From NCBI GenBank assembly GCA_003566795.1, contig PXBU01000213.1, positions 1 to 5,523 on the forward strand: a stretch of 5,523 nt of DNA. The letters are read 5' to 3'. Position numbers and translations under genes: made by a program. The notes beneath the pieces were generated by a model. It was not told where the DNA came from. It did no database searches and worked only from the letters and a program-made list of their open reading frames with translations. Positions 1 through 5,523 of this stretch are shown here, one piece after another. This DNA comes from Puniceicoccaceae bacterium (GTDB lineage: Bacteria > Verrucomicrobiota > Verrucomicrobiia > Opitutales > Coraliomargaritaceae). How positions within the stretch are numbered: position 1 is the first letter of the stretch; every line of letters begins with the position of its first letter.

Positions 1-350
<350 letters not shown>

Positions 351-354
351 GAAA

Positions 355-382
355 GAACGTCGAACGTTGAACGTCGAACGTT
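355..382. repeat. four tandem heptamers GAACGTY next to the tmRNA 5' end
   Basis: The plus strand reads GAACGTC GAACGTT GAACGTC GAACGTT, so it is equally a 14-base unit repeated twice without mismatch. A decayed fifth copy (GAATGAT) follows at 383-389. Because AACGTT is palindromic the unit also contains small inverted repeats. The block starts five bases upstream of the mature tmRNA 5' end, in the place where a -10 element for direct transcription would lie, and it contains nothing like TATAAT. Its function is unknown: it may be part of the precursor transcript, a protein-binding site, or a dispersed intergenic repeat. Confidence 0.9.
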
Positions 383-437
383 GAATGATTCATGCTCGCA
401 GATTGCGAGGACGATGAACCTTTCGTTGAAATTTACG

Positions 438-478
438 GAAAGAACTTGTCCGTTGTGACGGAGGTTCTTTCAAAGAAC
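438..478. repeat. competing inverted repeats (GAAAGAAC / GTTCTTTC) upstream of ssrA
   Basis: GAAAGAAC at 438-445 pairs perfectly with GTTCTTTC at 464-471. Inside this eight-base stem sits a second helix TCCGT/ACGGA (449-453 with 458-462) around a TGTG loop, making a long hairpin of about 34 bases. Immediately after it, AAAGAAC at 472-478 can pair instead with the same GTTCTTT arm (five pairs and a five-base loop). The octamer GAAAGAAC occurs again at 351-358, abutting the tmRNA 5' end, so on the minus strand the single GAAAGAAC arm has three possible partners. There is no long T-run typical of an intrinsic terminator in either direction. Confidence 0.75.
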
Positions 479-576
479 ACCGGTAATGTCGCACAGGTCG
501 GCATCACAATCAAGCCAAATCGGACGCTTTAACCGCCTCCGCTGATTGCCTAGTATCCCATCAAAGGAGTTTTTTC

Positions 577-750
577 ATGCCTTCGACTTTCGAAACTTGT
601 AGCCGTTCCGAGGCGCAGCCGACAAGACCGGACCGGCCACTGCCGGGACCGGACCACGCCTTCGCGTTTGGTTGTTGCGCACTTTCCGGCCAGTTCGACC
701 AAAGCCAAAGGGCTTCGGCTACATGGGTAAAATTATTTGATCCTCCCTAG
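577..750 (+). CDS. possible small protein of 57 residues, unknown function
   Basis: ATG at 577 is preceded by AAAGGAG at 563-569 with a 7-base spacer, the best Shine-Dalgarno sequence in the window. The frame runs to TAG at 748-750. The product starts MPSTFETCSRSEAQPTRPDR, is rich in Pro, Arg and Ser, has a CC pair near residue 34, and ends in KLFDPP. It has no signal peptide or membrane segment and I do not recognise it. The nucleotide sequence holds repeats: GACCGGACC at 626-634 and again at 647-655, 21 bases apart and so in phase (a seven-codon period), and an imperfect hairpin AGCCAAAG/CTTCGGCT at 703-720. Such content is also typical of dispersed extragenic elements, so translation may be accidental. 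A weak -10-like TAGTAT lies at 551-556 without a good -35. Its last four bases overlap the end of the convergent prepilin gene. Confidence 0.33.
   Translation: MPSTFETCSRSEAQPTRPDRPLPGPDHAFAFGCCALSGQFDQSQRASATWVKLFDPP
703..720 (-). terminator. weak hairpin downstream of the prepilin gene, possible terminator
   Basis: On the minus strand, 27 bases beyond the prepilin stop codon, AGCCGAAG and CTTTGGCT form an eight-base stem with one mismatch and a two-base CC turn (in practice a shorter stem with a four-base loop), followed by TTGG. The T-run is too short for a confident intrinsic terminator. It could equally be a REP-like extragenic repeat or part of the small ORF on the other strand. Confidence 0.3.
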
Positions 751-1199
751 GGCCGATACCTGAACAGGTAAATGAGGCCGCTCCCATTGAAAGCCACCCT
801 GAGATTACCGGTGGTGATGTTGCCGTCGTCCAAAATGCTATCAAGGCGGACTGCTTGCTCTGGGGTGAATCCCAGATTGTAGAGATAGACATAGGTGAAG
901 TTCTGGTCATTAAAGTAAAACCAGCTGTGCGTACCGTTTTTCCAAACTGTGGGCAGATATTCCGCGACATCACTCGGCATCGTGGTATAGGTCATGTACT
1001 CTGGGTAGGAACCGGACGCGGTGCTATAAAATTCGACGGCTTCAGTAAAGATACGAAGGTCATTCGCCATCGCCGTTGCAGCGGTTCGCTCAGTCGCCAT
1101 GCGGATTCCAGGCATACCCAGGAGCGCAAGAATACCAATAGTGGTAACGACCACCATAAGTTCGATGAGGGAAAAACCTGATTTAAAATGTGCTTTCAT
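747..1199 (-). CDS. prepilin-type N-terminal cleavage/methylation domain protein (type IV pilin / type II secretion pseudopilin-like)
   Basis: This is a 150-residue precursor of a pilin-like subunit. The short basic leader MKAHFKSG is followed by FSLIELMVVVTTIGILALLG: prepilin peptidase (PilD) would cut after Gly8, Phe9 would be the methylated first residue, and Glu13 is the conserved +5 glutamate needed for assembly. Residues 9-30 form the single hydrophobic helix that anchors the subunit in the inner membrane and packs the fibre core. The amphipathic continuation (about 33-60) leads into a small Tyr- and Phe-rich globular domain. There is no cysteine, so no disulfide-bounded D-region of classical PilA type. 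The length suits a GspG/GspH-like pseudopilin, but no secretion or pilus genes adjoin it, so its apparatus is not identified. TAA at 1218-1220 in the same frame makes ATG at 1199 the only plausible start. No Shine-Dalgarno is visible; the promoter just upstream implies a leader of only about 10 nt. Confidence 0.9.
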   Translation of the reverse strand: MKAHFKSGFSLIELMVVVTTIGILALLGMPGIRMATERTAATAMANDLRIFTEAVEFYSTASGSYPEYMTYTTMPSDVAEYLPTVWKNGTHSWFYFNDQNFTYVYLYNLGFTPEQAVRLDSILDDGNITTGNLRVAFNGSGLIYLFRYRP

Positions 1200-1216
1200 A
1201 GCGAGACGCCAGCGGG

Positions 1217-1247
1217 ATTATATGCCCGACCATCTTGAGCTTGTCAA
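1217..1247 (-). promoter_or_regulatory. strong sigma70-type promoter for the prepilin gene
   Basis: On the minus strand a perfect -35 TTGACA (1242-1247) and a perfect -10 TATAAT (1217-1222) are separated by 19 bases, longer than the optimal 17. Only 17 bases lie between the -10 and the prepilin ATG, so transcription would start near 1209-1211 and the mRNA would have a leader of about 10 nt, too short for a normal ribosome binding site. This fits the missing Shine-Dalgarno sequence and indicates that the gene is transcribed independently of the upstream membrane-protein gene. Confidence 0.7.
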
Positions 1248-1292
1248 TCTCGGTCAAAAGATCGTCTTAGGGGTAAAATCTTCAGCAATTGT

Positions 1293-1330
1293 ATTTGCCT
1301 CGGACTTCAGGAGGGGGAATTCGGGCAAAT
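1293..1330 (-). other. inverted repeat between the membrane-protein gene and the prepilin gene
   Basis: ATTTGCC (1293-1299) and GGCAAAT (1324-1330) form a perfect seven-base inverted repeat with a 24-base interval, starting seven bases after the stop codon of the unknown membrane protein. No T-run follows on the minus strand, so I do not call it an intrinsic terminator; it may be a weak 3' stem-loop or chance. Confidence 0.3.
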
Positions 1331-1336
1331 TGGCTC

Positions 1337-2296
1337 TTAAAGGTTTATGAAATTCTGGAAGTAGGCTTTCTGGGTATCTGCGCAGTAAATTGCCACGGCT
1401 CTGCCTTCCCCGCTGGCAATCATTCCATTCTCAACGGTAATACTGATCTGATCCTGCCAATTCTGGAATTGTTCCAGACGGATTGAACCGTCCGGGGTCA
1501 TGGGTTCGCCGGATGCGCCTTCCGGGGTGGGAAGGTAGGCTTTGTAGCGACTGAGGGTCTCGGGTGCGGTTATCCTTTGGATCGTCATACCGCTTTGGCC
1601 GGCCCAGATTCTGAAGTCGTCGGCGTTGATCTGGAACTCATAGACCTGAACTTGTTTGGACCGGTAAAAGGAAATATCGGTCGCGTAGTTTGGTAGCCAG
1701 CTAACTTTGGGCACGTTCTCACCAAAATCCGCTCCGCTGCTGGCATAAAAGTAAACGGCGAGCGGAAGTAGTAGAATCAAGACGACAAAGGCGTAGAGGG
1801 CGCGAACATCGCGGCGGGTCTTCGGCTTGAAGGACTCAAGTGCATCTTCGTAAAAGCGCAGGGTGATGTTGGCCCTGGCTTTTTCGGCACCTTCAGCATC
1901 GACCAGGCTTTGGTAGGAAGCCAGGCGCCAGCGTTTTTGGAGTTTGGCATAGAGTTCGAGTGCCTCTTGCTCGAATTGCTTTTCCTCGGCATAGGTCGTG
2001 TCGATGCGAAGCACACTGACATAGCCTTCTTGTGTCACCCAGTTCCAGGCCTCGCCTTCATTCTTAAAGTAGCCGCCGAGCTGGAAGCGGTCCATATTCC
2101 ACCGTCGGTGTCCGGCGTAGACCACCTTTACATCCTCATCAAATGGCCCGTTATAGAAATCGAGCCTGACATGGTCGTCTGACAGGCCCGCTTCTTTTTG
2201 ATAGGCGGATTGTTTTTCCTTGGAAGTAAACGCTCCCAATGCGTGGAGCGAGCCATCGTCCTCTACGCGGATAAGGATATGTAGGTAAGGTAGCAT
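1337..2296 (-). CDS. single-pass membrane protein of unknown function with a duplicated N-terminal unit
   Basis: I do not recognise this 319-residue protein. Residues 1-160 are soluble and charged. Residues 166-186 (ALYAFVVLILLLPLAVYFYAS) are one membrane helix. Residues 187-319 form a C-terminal domain. The basic stretch KPKTRRDVR just before the helix predicts the N-terminal half in the cytoplasm and the C-terminal half outside. The cytoplasmic half appears to contain two copies of a unit, about 5-47 and 56-100: a beta-like strand, then LGAF or LGGY, an Glu/Lys-rich helix (residues 24-36 and 78-89), then VRLD or LRID. A stretch at 103-155 is probably helical. The outer domain has a pattern FQINADDFRIWAGQSG followed by RY and, near the end, ENGM...AIYCADTQKAYF, suggesting a small alpha/beta fold. 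An in-frame TGA two codons upstream forces ATG at 2296 as the first possible start; no Shine-Dalgarno is seen. A role in sensing or envelope assembly is possible but not shown. Confidence 0.85.
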   Translation of the reverse strand: MLPYLHILIRVEDDGSLHALGAFTSKEKQSAYQKEAGLSDDHVRLDFYNGPFDEDVKVVYAGHRRWNMDRFQLGGYFKNEGEAWNWVTQEGYVSVLRIDTTYAEEKQFEQEALELYAKLQKRWRLASYQSLVDAEGAEKARANITLRFYEDALESFKPKTRRDVRALYAFVVLILLLPLAVYFYASSGADFGENVPKVSWLPNYATDISFYRSKQVQVYEFQINADDFRIWAGQSGMTIQRITAPETLSRYKAYLPTPEGASGEPMTPDGSIRLEQFQNWQDQISITVENGMIASGEGRAVAIYCADTQKAYFQNFINL

Positions 2297-2398
2297 TTGT
2301 CAGGCGAACCCGGCGAACTTTGGGAATGGTCAAGCTTGTTAGAGCTTAATGATCTGTGTCGTGTGTAAAGCTATTACTGGATCTTATTGCCTACTTGC

Positions 2399-2427
2399 AA
2401 AAAAAGCCCGGCAAGCAGCCGGGCTTT
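2399..2427 (-). terminator. intrinsic terminator of mdh
   Basis: On the minus strand, about 19 bases after the mdh stop codon, AAAGCCCGGC (2418-2427) and GCCGGGCTTT (2403-2412) form a perfect ten-base stem with a five-base loop, followed by a run of seven T residues (2399-2405, partly within the stem). In the plus direction the hairpin is followed only by TTTAGG, so it acts mainly on the minus strand. It ends the DAHP synthase-mdh transcription unit and separates it from the membrane-protein gene. Confidence 0.92.
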
Positions 2428-2445
2428 AGGTGGCAAGTGTGTTGA

Positions 2446-3429
2446 CTACAGCAGATTCTGGACCGCTTGCCGCTCTTCTTCGAGCTCCTTGACCGAGGCA
2501 TCGAATTTTTGGCGGCTGTAGTCATTCAGTTCGACGTTCTGGACGATCTCGATCTTCGAGCCGTCGCTGCGGCAGGGGAATGAGATGATCAAGCCTTCCG
2601 GGGTGCCGTAGCTTCCGTCGGAGCAGAGGCACATGCTAAAGCTGTCGCCTGCCGGGGTCGGGGTGGCCAGCCTGCGGACGGATTCCACCACGCCATTGGC
2701 GGCCGAGGCGGCCGAGGACGAGCCGCGGGCGGCAATGATGGCGGCACCCCGTTTTTGCACGATGGGGATGAACTCTTCTTTAAGCCAGGCTTCGTCGCCG
2801 ATGACCTCAGCGGCGGATTTACCCGCGATTTGTGCCGAGTAGAAGTCGGGGTATTGGGTCGCCGAGTGGTTGCCCCAGATAGTCATGTTGGTGACTTCGG
2901 TGACGTCCACGCCGGCCTTTTGGGCCAATTGGGTCTTGGCGCGGGTCTCGTCGAGCATGGTCATCGCGAACCAGCGGTCATTGGGGACGCCGGAGGCGTT
3001 GTTCATGGCGATGAGGCAATTGGTGTTGCACGGATTGCCCACGACCAGCACGCGCACATCATCGGCTGCATTCTTGGCGATGGCCTCGCCCTGACTGGTG
3101 AAGATCTTACCATTGATGTTCAGCAGGTCCTTGCGCTCCATTCCCGCCTTGCGCGGCACCGAGCCTACCAGCAGCGCCCAGTTGACGTCCTTGAAGCCCT
3201 CGTCGAGGACGGTCGTGGCGACGACGTCCTTGAGCAGCGGGAAGGCGCAGTCATCAAGCTCCATGCAAACACCCTTGAGGGCATCCAGCGCGGGCGGGAT
3301 TTCGATTAAGTTAAGCGCAACCGGCTGGTTGGGGCCGAACATGGCTCCGGATGCAATGCGGAAGAGAAGGGCGTAGCCGATTTGACCGGCTGCGCCGGTG
3401 ACGGCGACACGGATGGGTTTTTTACTCAT
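2446..3429 (-). CDS. mdh: NAD-dependent malate dehydrogenase (type 2, cytosolic-MDH-like)
   Basis: It catalyses malate + NAD+ = oxaloacetate + NADH in the TCA cycle, in the cytoplasm. The 327 residues match the usual length of the type-2 family. The Rossmann motif TGAAGQIG is at 11-18, and LIEIPPALDAL (41-51) follows the second strand; the acidic Glu43 there favours NAD over NADP. The substrate arginines are in VPRKAGMERKDLL (Arg93, Arg99), the loop GNPCNTN is at 131-137, and the catalytic Asp160 with Arg163 lies in LDETRA. The active-site His188 lies in WGNHSATQYPD. The gene is complete. ATG at 3429 fits the family N-terminus (SKKPIRVAVTG); no clear Shine-Dalgarno precedes it. It lies 53 bases downstream of the DAHP synthase gene without a terminator between, and is followed by a strong one, so read-through from the upstream promoter is likely. 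A GATAAT hexamer lies in the gap but has no good -35. Confidence 0.97.
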   Translation of the reverse strand: MSKKPIRVAVTGAAGQIGYALLFRIASGAMFGPNQPVALNLIEIPPALDALKGVCMELDDCAFPLLKDVVATTVLDEGFKDVNWALLVGSVPRKAGMERKDLLNINGKIFTSQGEAIAKNAADDVRVLVVGNPCNTNCLIAMNNASGVPNDRWFAMTMLDETRAKTQLAQKAGVDVTEVTNMTIWGNHSATQYPDFYSAQIAGKSAAEVIGDEAWLKEEFIPIVQKRGAAIIAARGSSSAASAANGVVESVRRLATPTPAGDSFSMCLCSDGSYGTPEGLIISFPCRSDGSKIEIVQNVELNDYSRQKFDASVKELEEERQAVQNLL

Positions 3430-3482
3430 TATGATCTGATGGATTGTTTTCGTTGTTGATTATCGGAGGGATTAAACGCTTG

Positions 3483-4535
3483 TTATGCGAAGAGCGGGGC
3501 AAGGTCGCGGTGGGCTTGCAGCAGCATGGCCTCCGTGGTGGCCCAGTCGATGCAGCCGTCGGTAATGGAGACGCCATATTTAAGTTGATCGACTGGCTGC
3601 GGGAAGGACTGGTTGCCATGCTCCAAATTACTTTCGACCATTGCGCCGATGACACAGCGATCCGCCAGGCTTTGGCGGACTACTTCCGCGAAGACTTCAG
3701 GTTGTCGGGACGGATCTTTGCCACTGTTGGCGTGACTGCAGTCAGTCATGATGGCAGGAATTAGGTCCGCTTTGTTCAAAGCCTCGCGCGCTACCGCGAC
3801 ATCGTCGGCCCCGTAATTCGGGCCATGTGATCCACCCCGCAAAACAATATGGCAATTGGGGTTGCCCTTGGTCGTGAGGGCATTGGCGCGACCTTCATTA
3901 TCGATCCCCAGGAAAGTCTGCGTTTGACTGGCGGCCTTGATCGCATTGATGGCGACATCAAGGCCGCCGTCGGTGCCATTCTTGAAACCGAGCGGCATCG
4001 AGAGGCCGGAGGCCATTTGCCGATGCGTCTGGCTCTCCGTGGTCCGGGCTCCGATCGCCGACCAGCAGACCAGGTCGGCAATGTATTGTGGCGTAATCGG
4101 ATCGAGGAGCTCGGTCGCCGTCGGCACTTCGTGTTCGATGACCTCGCGCAGGAAACGGCGTGCGATCCGTAGACCTTCAGGGATGTCGCTGGTGCCGTCG
4201 AGCTTCGGATCCATGATCAGTCCTTTCCAGCCGACGGTTGTGCGTGGCTTTTCGAAATAAACGCGCATTACCAGTAGCATGCGGTCTTTTACTTTCTTCG
4301 ATAGCTCGGCCAGCTTTTCAGCATACTCGCGGCCCGCTGCCAGATCGTGGATGGAGCAGGGCCCCACCACCACCAGTAGGCGCCGGTCGTCGCCGAAAAT
4401 GATGCGATGGATCGCTTCGCGGCTTTCAGCGACAAATTTCTCTGCTGCCTCCGTTCTCTCGATCTCCTTGCAGAGGTCCACCGGTGATGGGAGTAGCGTT
4501 TTTGAAGTAATGTTTATGTCCGTGACTTTTTTCAC
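3483..4535 (-). CDS. aroG: 3-deoxy-7-phosphoheptulonate (DAHP) synthase, class I (AroF/G/H type)
   Basis: It condenses phosphoenolpyruvate and erythrose 4-phosphate to DAHP, the first step of the shikimate pathway to aromatic amino acids. The protein follows the E. coli AroG pattern throughout: LLVVVGPCSIHD with metal ligand Cys60, RVYFEKPRTTVGWKG with Arg91 and Lys96, GARTTESQ with Arg164, GFKNGTDGG with Lys185, and ILF-type strand HIVLRGG with Arg233. The other metal ligands are His268 (DCSHANSGK), Glu301 (MVESNLEHGNQS) and Asp326 (SITDGC). Pro149 and Ser179 correspond to AroG Pro150 and Ser180 in the effector pocket, so feedback inhibition by an aromatic amino acid is likely, but which one cannot be read, and the symbol aroG stands for the family. 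I chose GTG at 4535: it gives 350 residues, as in AroG, and leaves a leader of about 39 nt from the predicted promoter. A TTG at 4574 would add 13 residues but coincides with the likely transcription start. No clear Shine-Dalgarno precedes either. Confidence 0.95.
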   Translation of the reverse strand: MKKVTDINITSKTLLPSPVDLCKEIERTEAAEKFVAESREAIHRIIFGDDRRLLVVVGPCSIHDLAAGREYAEKLAELSKKVKDRMLLVMRVYFEKPRTTVGWKGLIMDPKLDGTSDIPEGLRIARRFLREVIEHEVPTATELLDPITPQYIADLVCWSAIGARTTESQTHRQMASGLSMPLGFKNGTDGGLDVAINAIKAASQTQTFLGIDNEGRANALTTKGNPNCHIVLRGGSHGPNYGADDVAVAREALNKADLIPAIMTDCSHANSGKDPSRQPEVFAEVVRQSLADRCVIGAMVESNLEHGNQSFPQPVDQLKYGVSITDGCIDWATTEAMLLQAHRDLAPLFA

Positions 4536-4580
4536 TAGGTGTCGAGGATTAGCGGTGCGTCCGCGCAGGAACAAGTCCCA

Positions 4581-4609
4581 ATTCTATGAAAACAGCTTCC
4601 CGGTTGCAA
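4581..4609 (-). promoter_or_regulatory. sigma70-type promoter of the DAHP synthase gene
   Basis: On the minus strand, -35 TTGCAA (4604-4609, four of six consensus bases) and -10 TAGAAT (4581-4586, five of six) are separated by exactly 17 bases. Transcription would begin near 4573-4575, on top of the upstream TTG codon and about 39 bases before the GTG start, which decides in favour of the GTG. No terminator-like attenuator or leader peptide is visible in the short leader. The hexamer TTGCAA is palindromic, so it could also serve the divergent folate-binding protein gene, with a weak TATCCT at 4628-4633 as its -10. Confidence 0.62.
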
Positions 4610-4643
4610 GTTTTCCGGCTCATGCCATATCCTTGCGGGAGTT

Positions 4644-5519
4644 ATGATCCATATTTATCCCTATCACATGTCGGCCCACCTGCGGGTGACTGGCGAGGAT
4701 GCCGCTGATTTCCTGCAAAGTCAGTTCAGTAATGACTTGCGCCCGTTCGAGTTGAAACAGGTCACCTACGGACTCTGGCTCGACCTTAAAGGTAAAGTCG
4801 TCGCCGATAGCTGGGTGCTTTGCGAGGGCCCCGAGGCCTTCCGCATTTTCAGTGAGCACTGCGCTTCGAGCGTGATTGCGGAAAAACTGGAGCATCACAT
4901 CATCGCTGACGATGTTGATATCCGGATGCTGTCGGCCGCCCCGGCGCTGGCTATTATCGGAGACGAGGGGTTGGGGTTGGTGAATAATTATGCAGGAGCC
5001 ACTATTTTACCGGGACGTCGCTCCGCCGCCCGGTCATGGGAGTGCGTGTTTGAGACAGCTGCGGCTCGCGATCAATTTTTGCAAGAGCATGCAGCTAGTA
5101 TTGTATCTGAAAATAAAATACAGCACCTGCGCTTGCAGGCTGGGGTGCCCTTGGTTCCCGCGGAGATAGGCCCGGGCGAGCTGCCGGGGGAGGGCGGCCT
5201 CGATGGGGACGCCGTGGCCTTTGACAAGGGATGTTTTCTTGGTCAGGAAGTGGTCGCCAGGATGCATAACGTGGGCCGACCAACGCGCGGGCTTTACCTG
5301 GTGCGCGGGGAAGGCCCGCCGCTGGAATGTCCACAAAGCATATTTTCCGATCAAGCGAAGAAAGTCGGTGAATTACGCACTGCCTATGCGGATGGCAGTG
5401 ATTGGCGGGGCGTGGCATTACTGAAACTGCGCTACGCCAATGCTGTGCTCCAACTGGAAGCTGGAGCGATTCAATTGGAGTCACCATTTGGAAAAGCCTT
5501 GGAGGCGTGCGATGAGTGA
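4644..5519 (+). CDS. ygfZ: YgfZ/GcvT-like folate-binding protein (Fe-S cluster maintenance)
   Basis: YgfZ family proteins resemble the T protein of the glycine cleavage system, bind tetrahydrofolate, and in E. coli help build or repair the Fe-S clusters of enzymes such as the methylthiotransferase MiaB. The family signature K-G-C-[YF]-x-G-Q-E is present as KGCFLGQEVVAR at 195-206, with the conserved Cys197. The N-terminal folate-binding part is seen in residues 9-60, where LRVTGEDAADFLQSQFSNDL and LDLKGKVVAD match the GcvT-like start, and HLRLQAGVPLVPAEIGPGEL (161-180) is the usual stretch before the signature. The length of 291 residues is a little below the 326 of E. coli YgfZ. It is not GcvT itself, which is longer and lacks the KGC motif. 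GGGAG lies only two bases before ATG at 4644, too close to be ideal; an in-frame ATG at 4668 has no Shine-Dalgarno. The gene is divergent from the DAHP synthase gene and overlaps the next gene by eight bases. Confidence 0.92.
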   Translation: MIHIYPYHMSAHLRVTGEDAADFLQSQFSNDLRPFELKQVTYGLWLDLKGKVVADSWVLCEGPEAFRIFSEHCASSVIAEKLEHHIIADDVDIRMLSAAPALAIIGDEGLGLVNNYAGATILPGRRSAARSWECVFETAAARDQFLQEHAASIVSENKIQHLRLQAGVPLVPAEIGPGELPGEGGLDGDAVAFDKGCFLGQEVVARMHNVGRPTRGLYLVRGEGPPLECPQSIFSDQAKKVGELRTAYADGSDWRGVALLKLRYANAVLQLEAGAIQLESPFGKALEACDE

Positions 5520-5523
5520 GCCA
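5512..5523 (+). CDS. start of a further gene, cut by the window edge
   Basis: ATG at 5512 opens a frame (M S E P) that runs out of the window after four codons. GGAGG at 5501-5505, six bases upstream, is a good Shine-Dalgarno sequence, and the ATG overlaps the end of the ygfZ-like gene by eight bases, the arrangement of translationally coupled operon genes. Nothing can be said about the product. Confidence 0.5.

Noticed and set aside
351..576. CRISPR array or direct-repeat locus before ssrA
   Set aside because: The repeats are 7-8 bases, tandem or inverted, without spacers of regular length and without cas genes.
2297..2398. Promoter for the unknown membrane protein in the gap before it
   Set aside because: TTTACA and TTGCAA hexamers occur on the minus strand, but neither has an acceptable -10 at the proper distance; apart from the mdh terminator at its edge I see nothing firm in this gap.
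2755..3309. 184-codon open frame on the plus strand opposite mdh
   Set aside because: It lies wholly antisense to a gene with every catalytic motif of malate dehydrogenase; the open frame follows from the GC-rich codon use of mdh, and its translation shows no recognisable domain.
3937..4260. Overlapping open frames antisense to the DAHP synthase gene
   Set aside because: They are shadows of a well-conserved gene with no ribosome binding site or known motifs.
4536..4574. N-terminal extension of DAHP synthase from the TTG codon
   Set aside because: It coincides with the predicted transcription start and exceeds the family length; GTG at 4535 is preferred.

Overview
The window looks like ordinary chromosomal DNA from a bacterium, most probably of the Verrucomicrobiota (Opitutales/Puniceicoccales-like). 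The basis is indirect: a one-piece tmRNA, a small prepilin-type protein of the kind abundant in that phylum, a type-2 malate dehydrogenase, weak or absent Shine-Dalgarno sequences before most genes, and short intergenic repeats. The lineage is an inference from protein style, not a demonstrated assignment.

Layout. Positions 3-350 (minus strand) hold a complete ssrA (tmRNA) gene, with its acceptor stem, T-arm, CCA end, first pseudoknot and a reading frame for a proteolysis tag. Upstream of it, 351-576 has no clear gene but is structured: four tandem heptamers abut the tmRNA 5' end, and an octamer recurs in direct and inverted copies that could form alternative hairpins. A possible 57-residue ORF with a strong ribosome binding site lies at 577-750 on the plus strand. 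It converges on, and overlaps by 4 bases, a type IV prepilin/pseudopilin-like gene (747-1199, minus) that has its own near-consensus promoter. Next comes an unrecognised single-pass membrane protein (1337-2296, minus) whose cytoplasmic half appears to contain a duplicated unit.

The second half is housekeeping. On the minus strand, a class I DAHP synthase (aroF/G/H type, entry to the shikimate pathway) is followed after 50-odd bases by malate dehydrogenase (mdh, TCA cycle) and then a good intrinsic terminator. With no terminator between them they may be co-transcribed, although the products belong to different pathways. A sigma70-like promoter upstream of the DAHP synthase argues for a GTG start that gives 350 residues. 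Divergently, on the plus strand, lies a YgfZ/GcvT-like folate-binding protein (Fe-S cluster maintenance), whose stop overlaps the start of a further gene that leaves the window.

I see no mobile element, CRISPR array, defence island or obviously new multi-gene system. The points most worth a second look are the repeats and competing hairpins in front of ssrA, the small ORF at 577-750, the duplicated unit in the unknown membrane protein, and the promoter/start arrangements of the prepilin and DAHP synthase genes.
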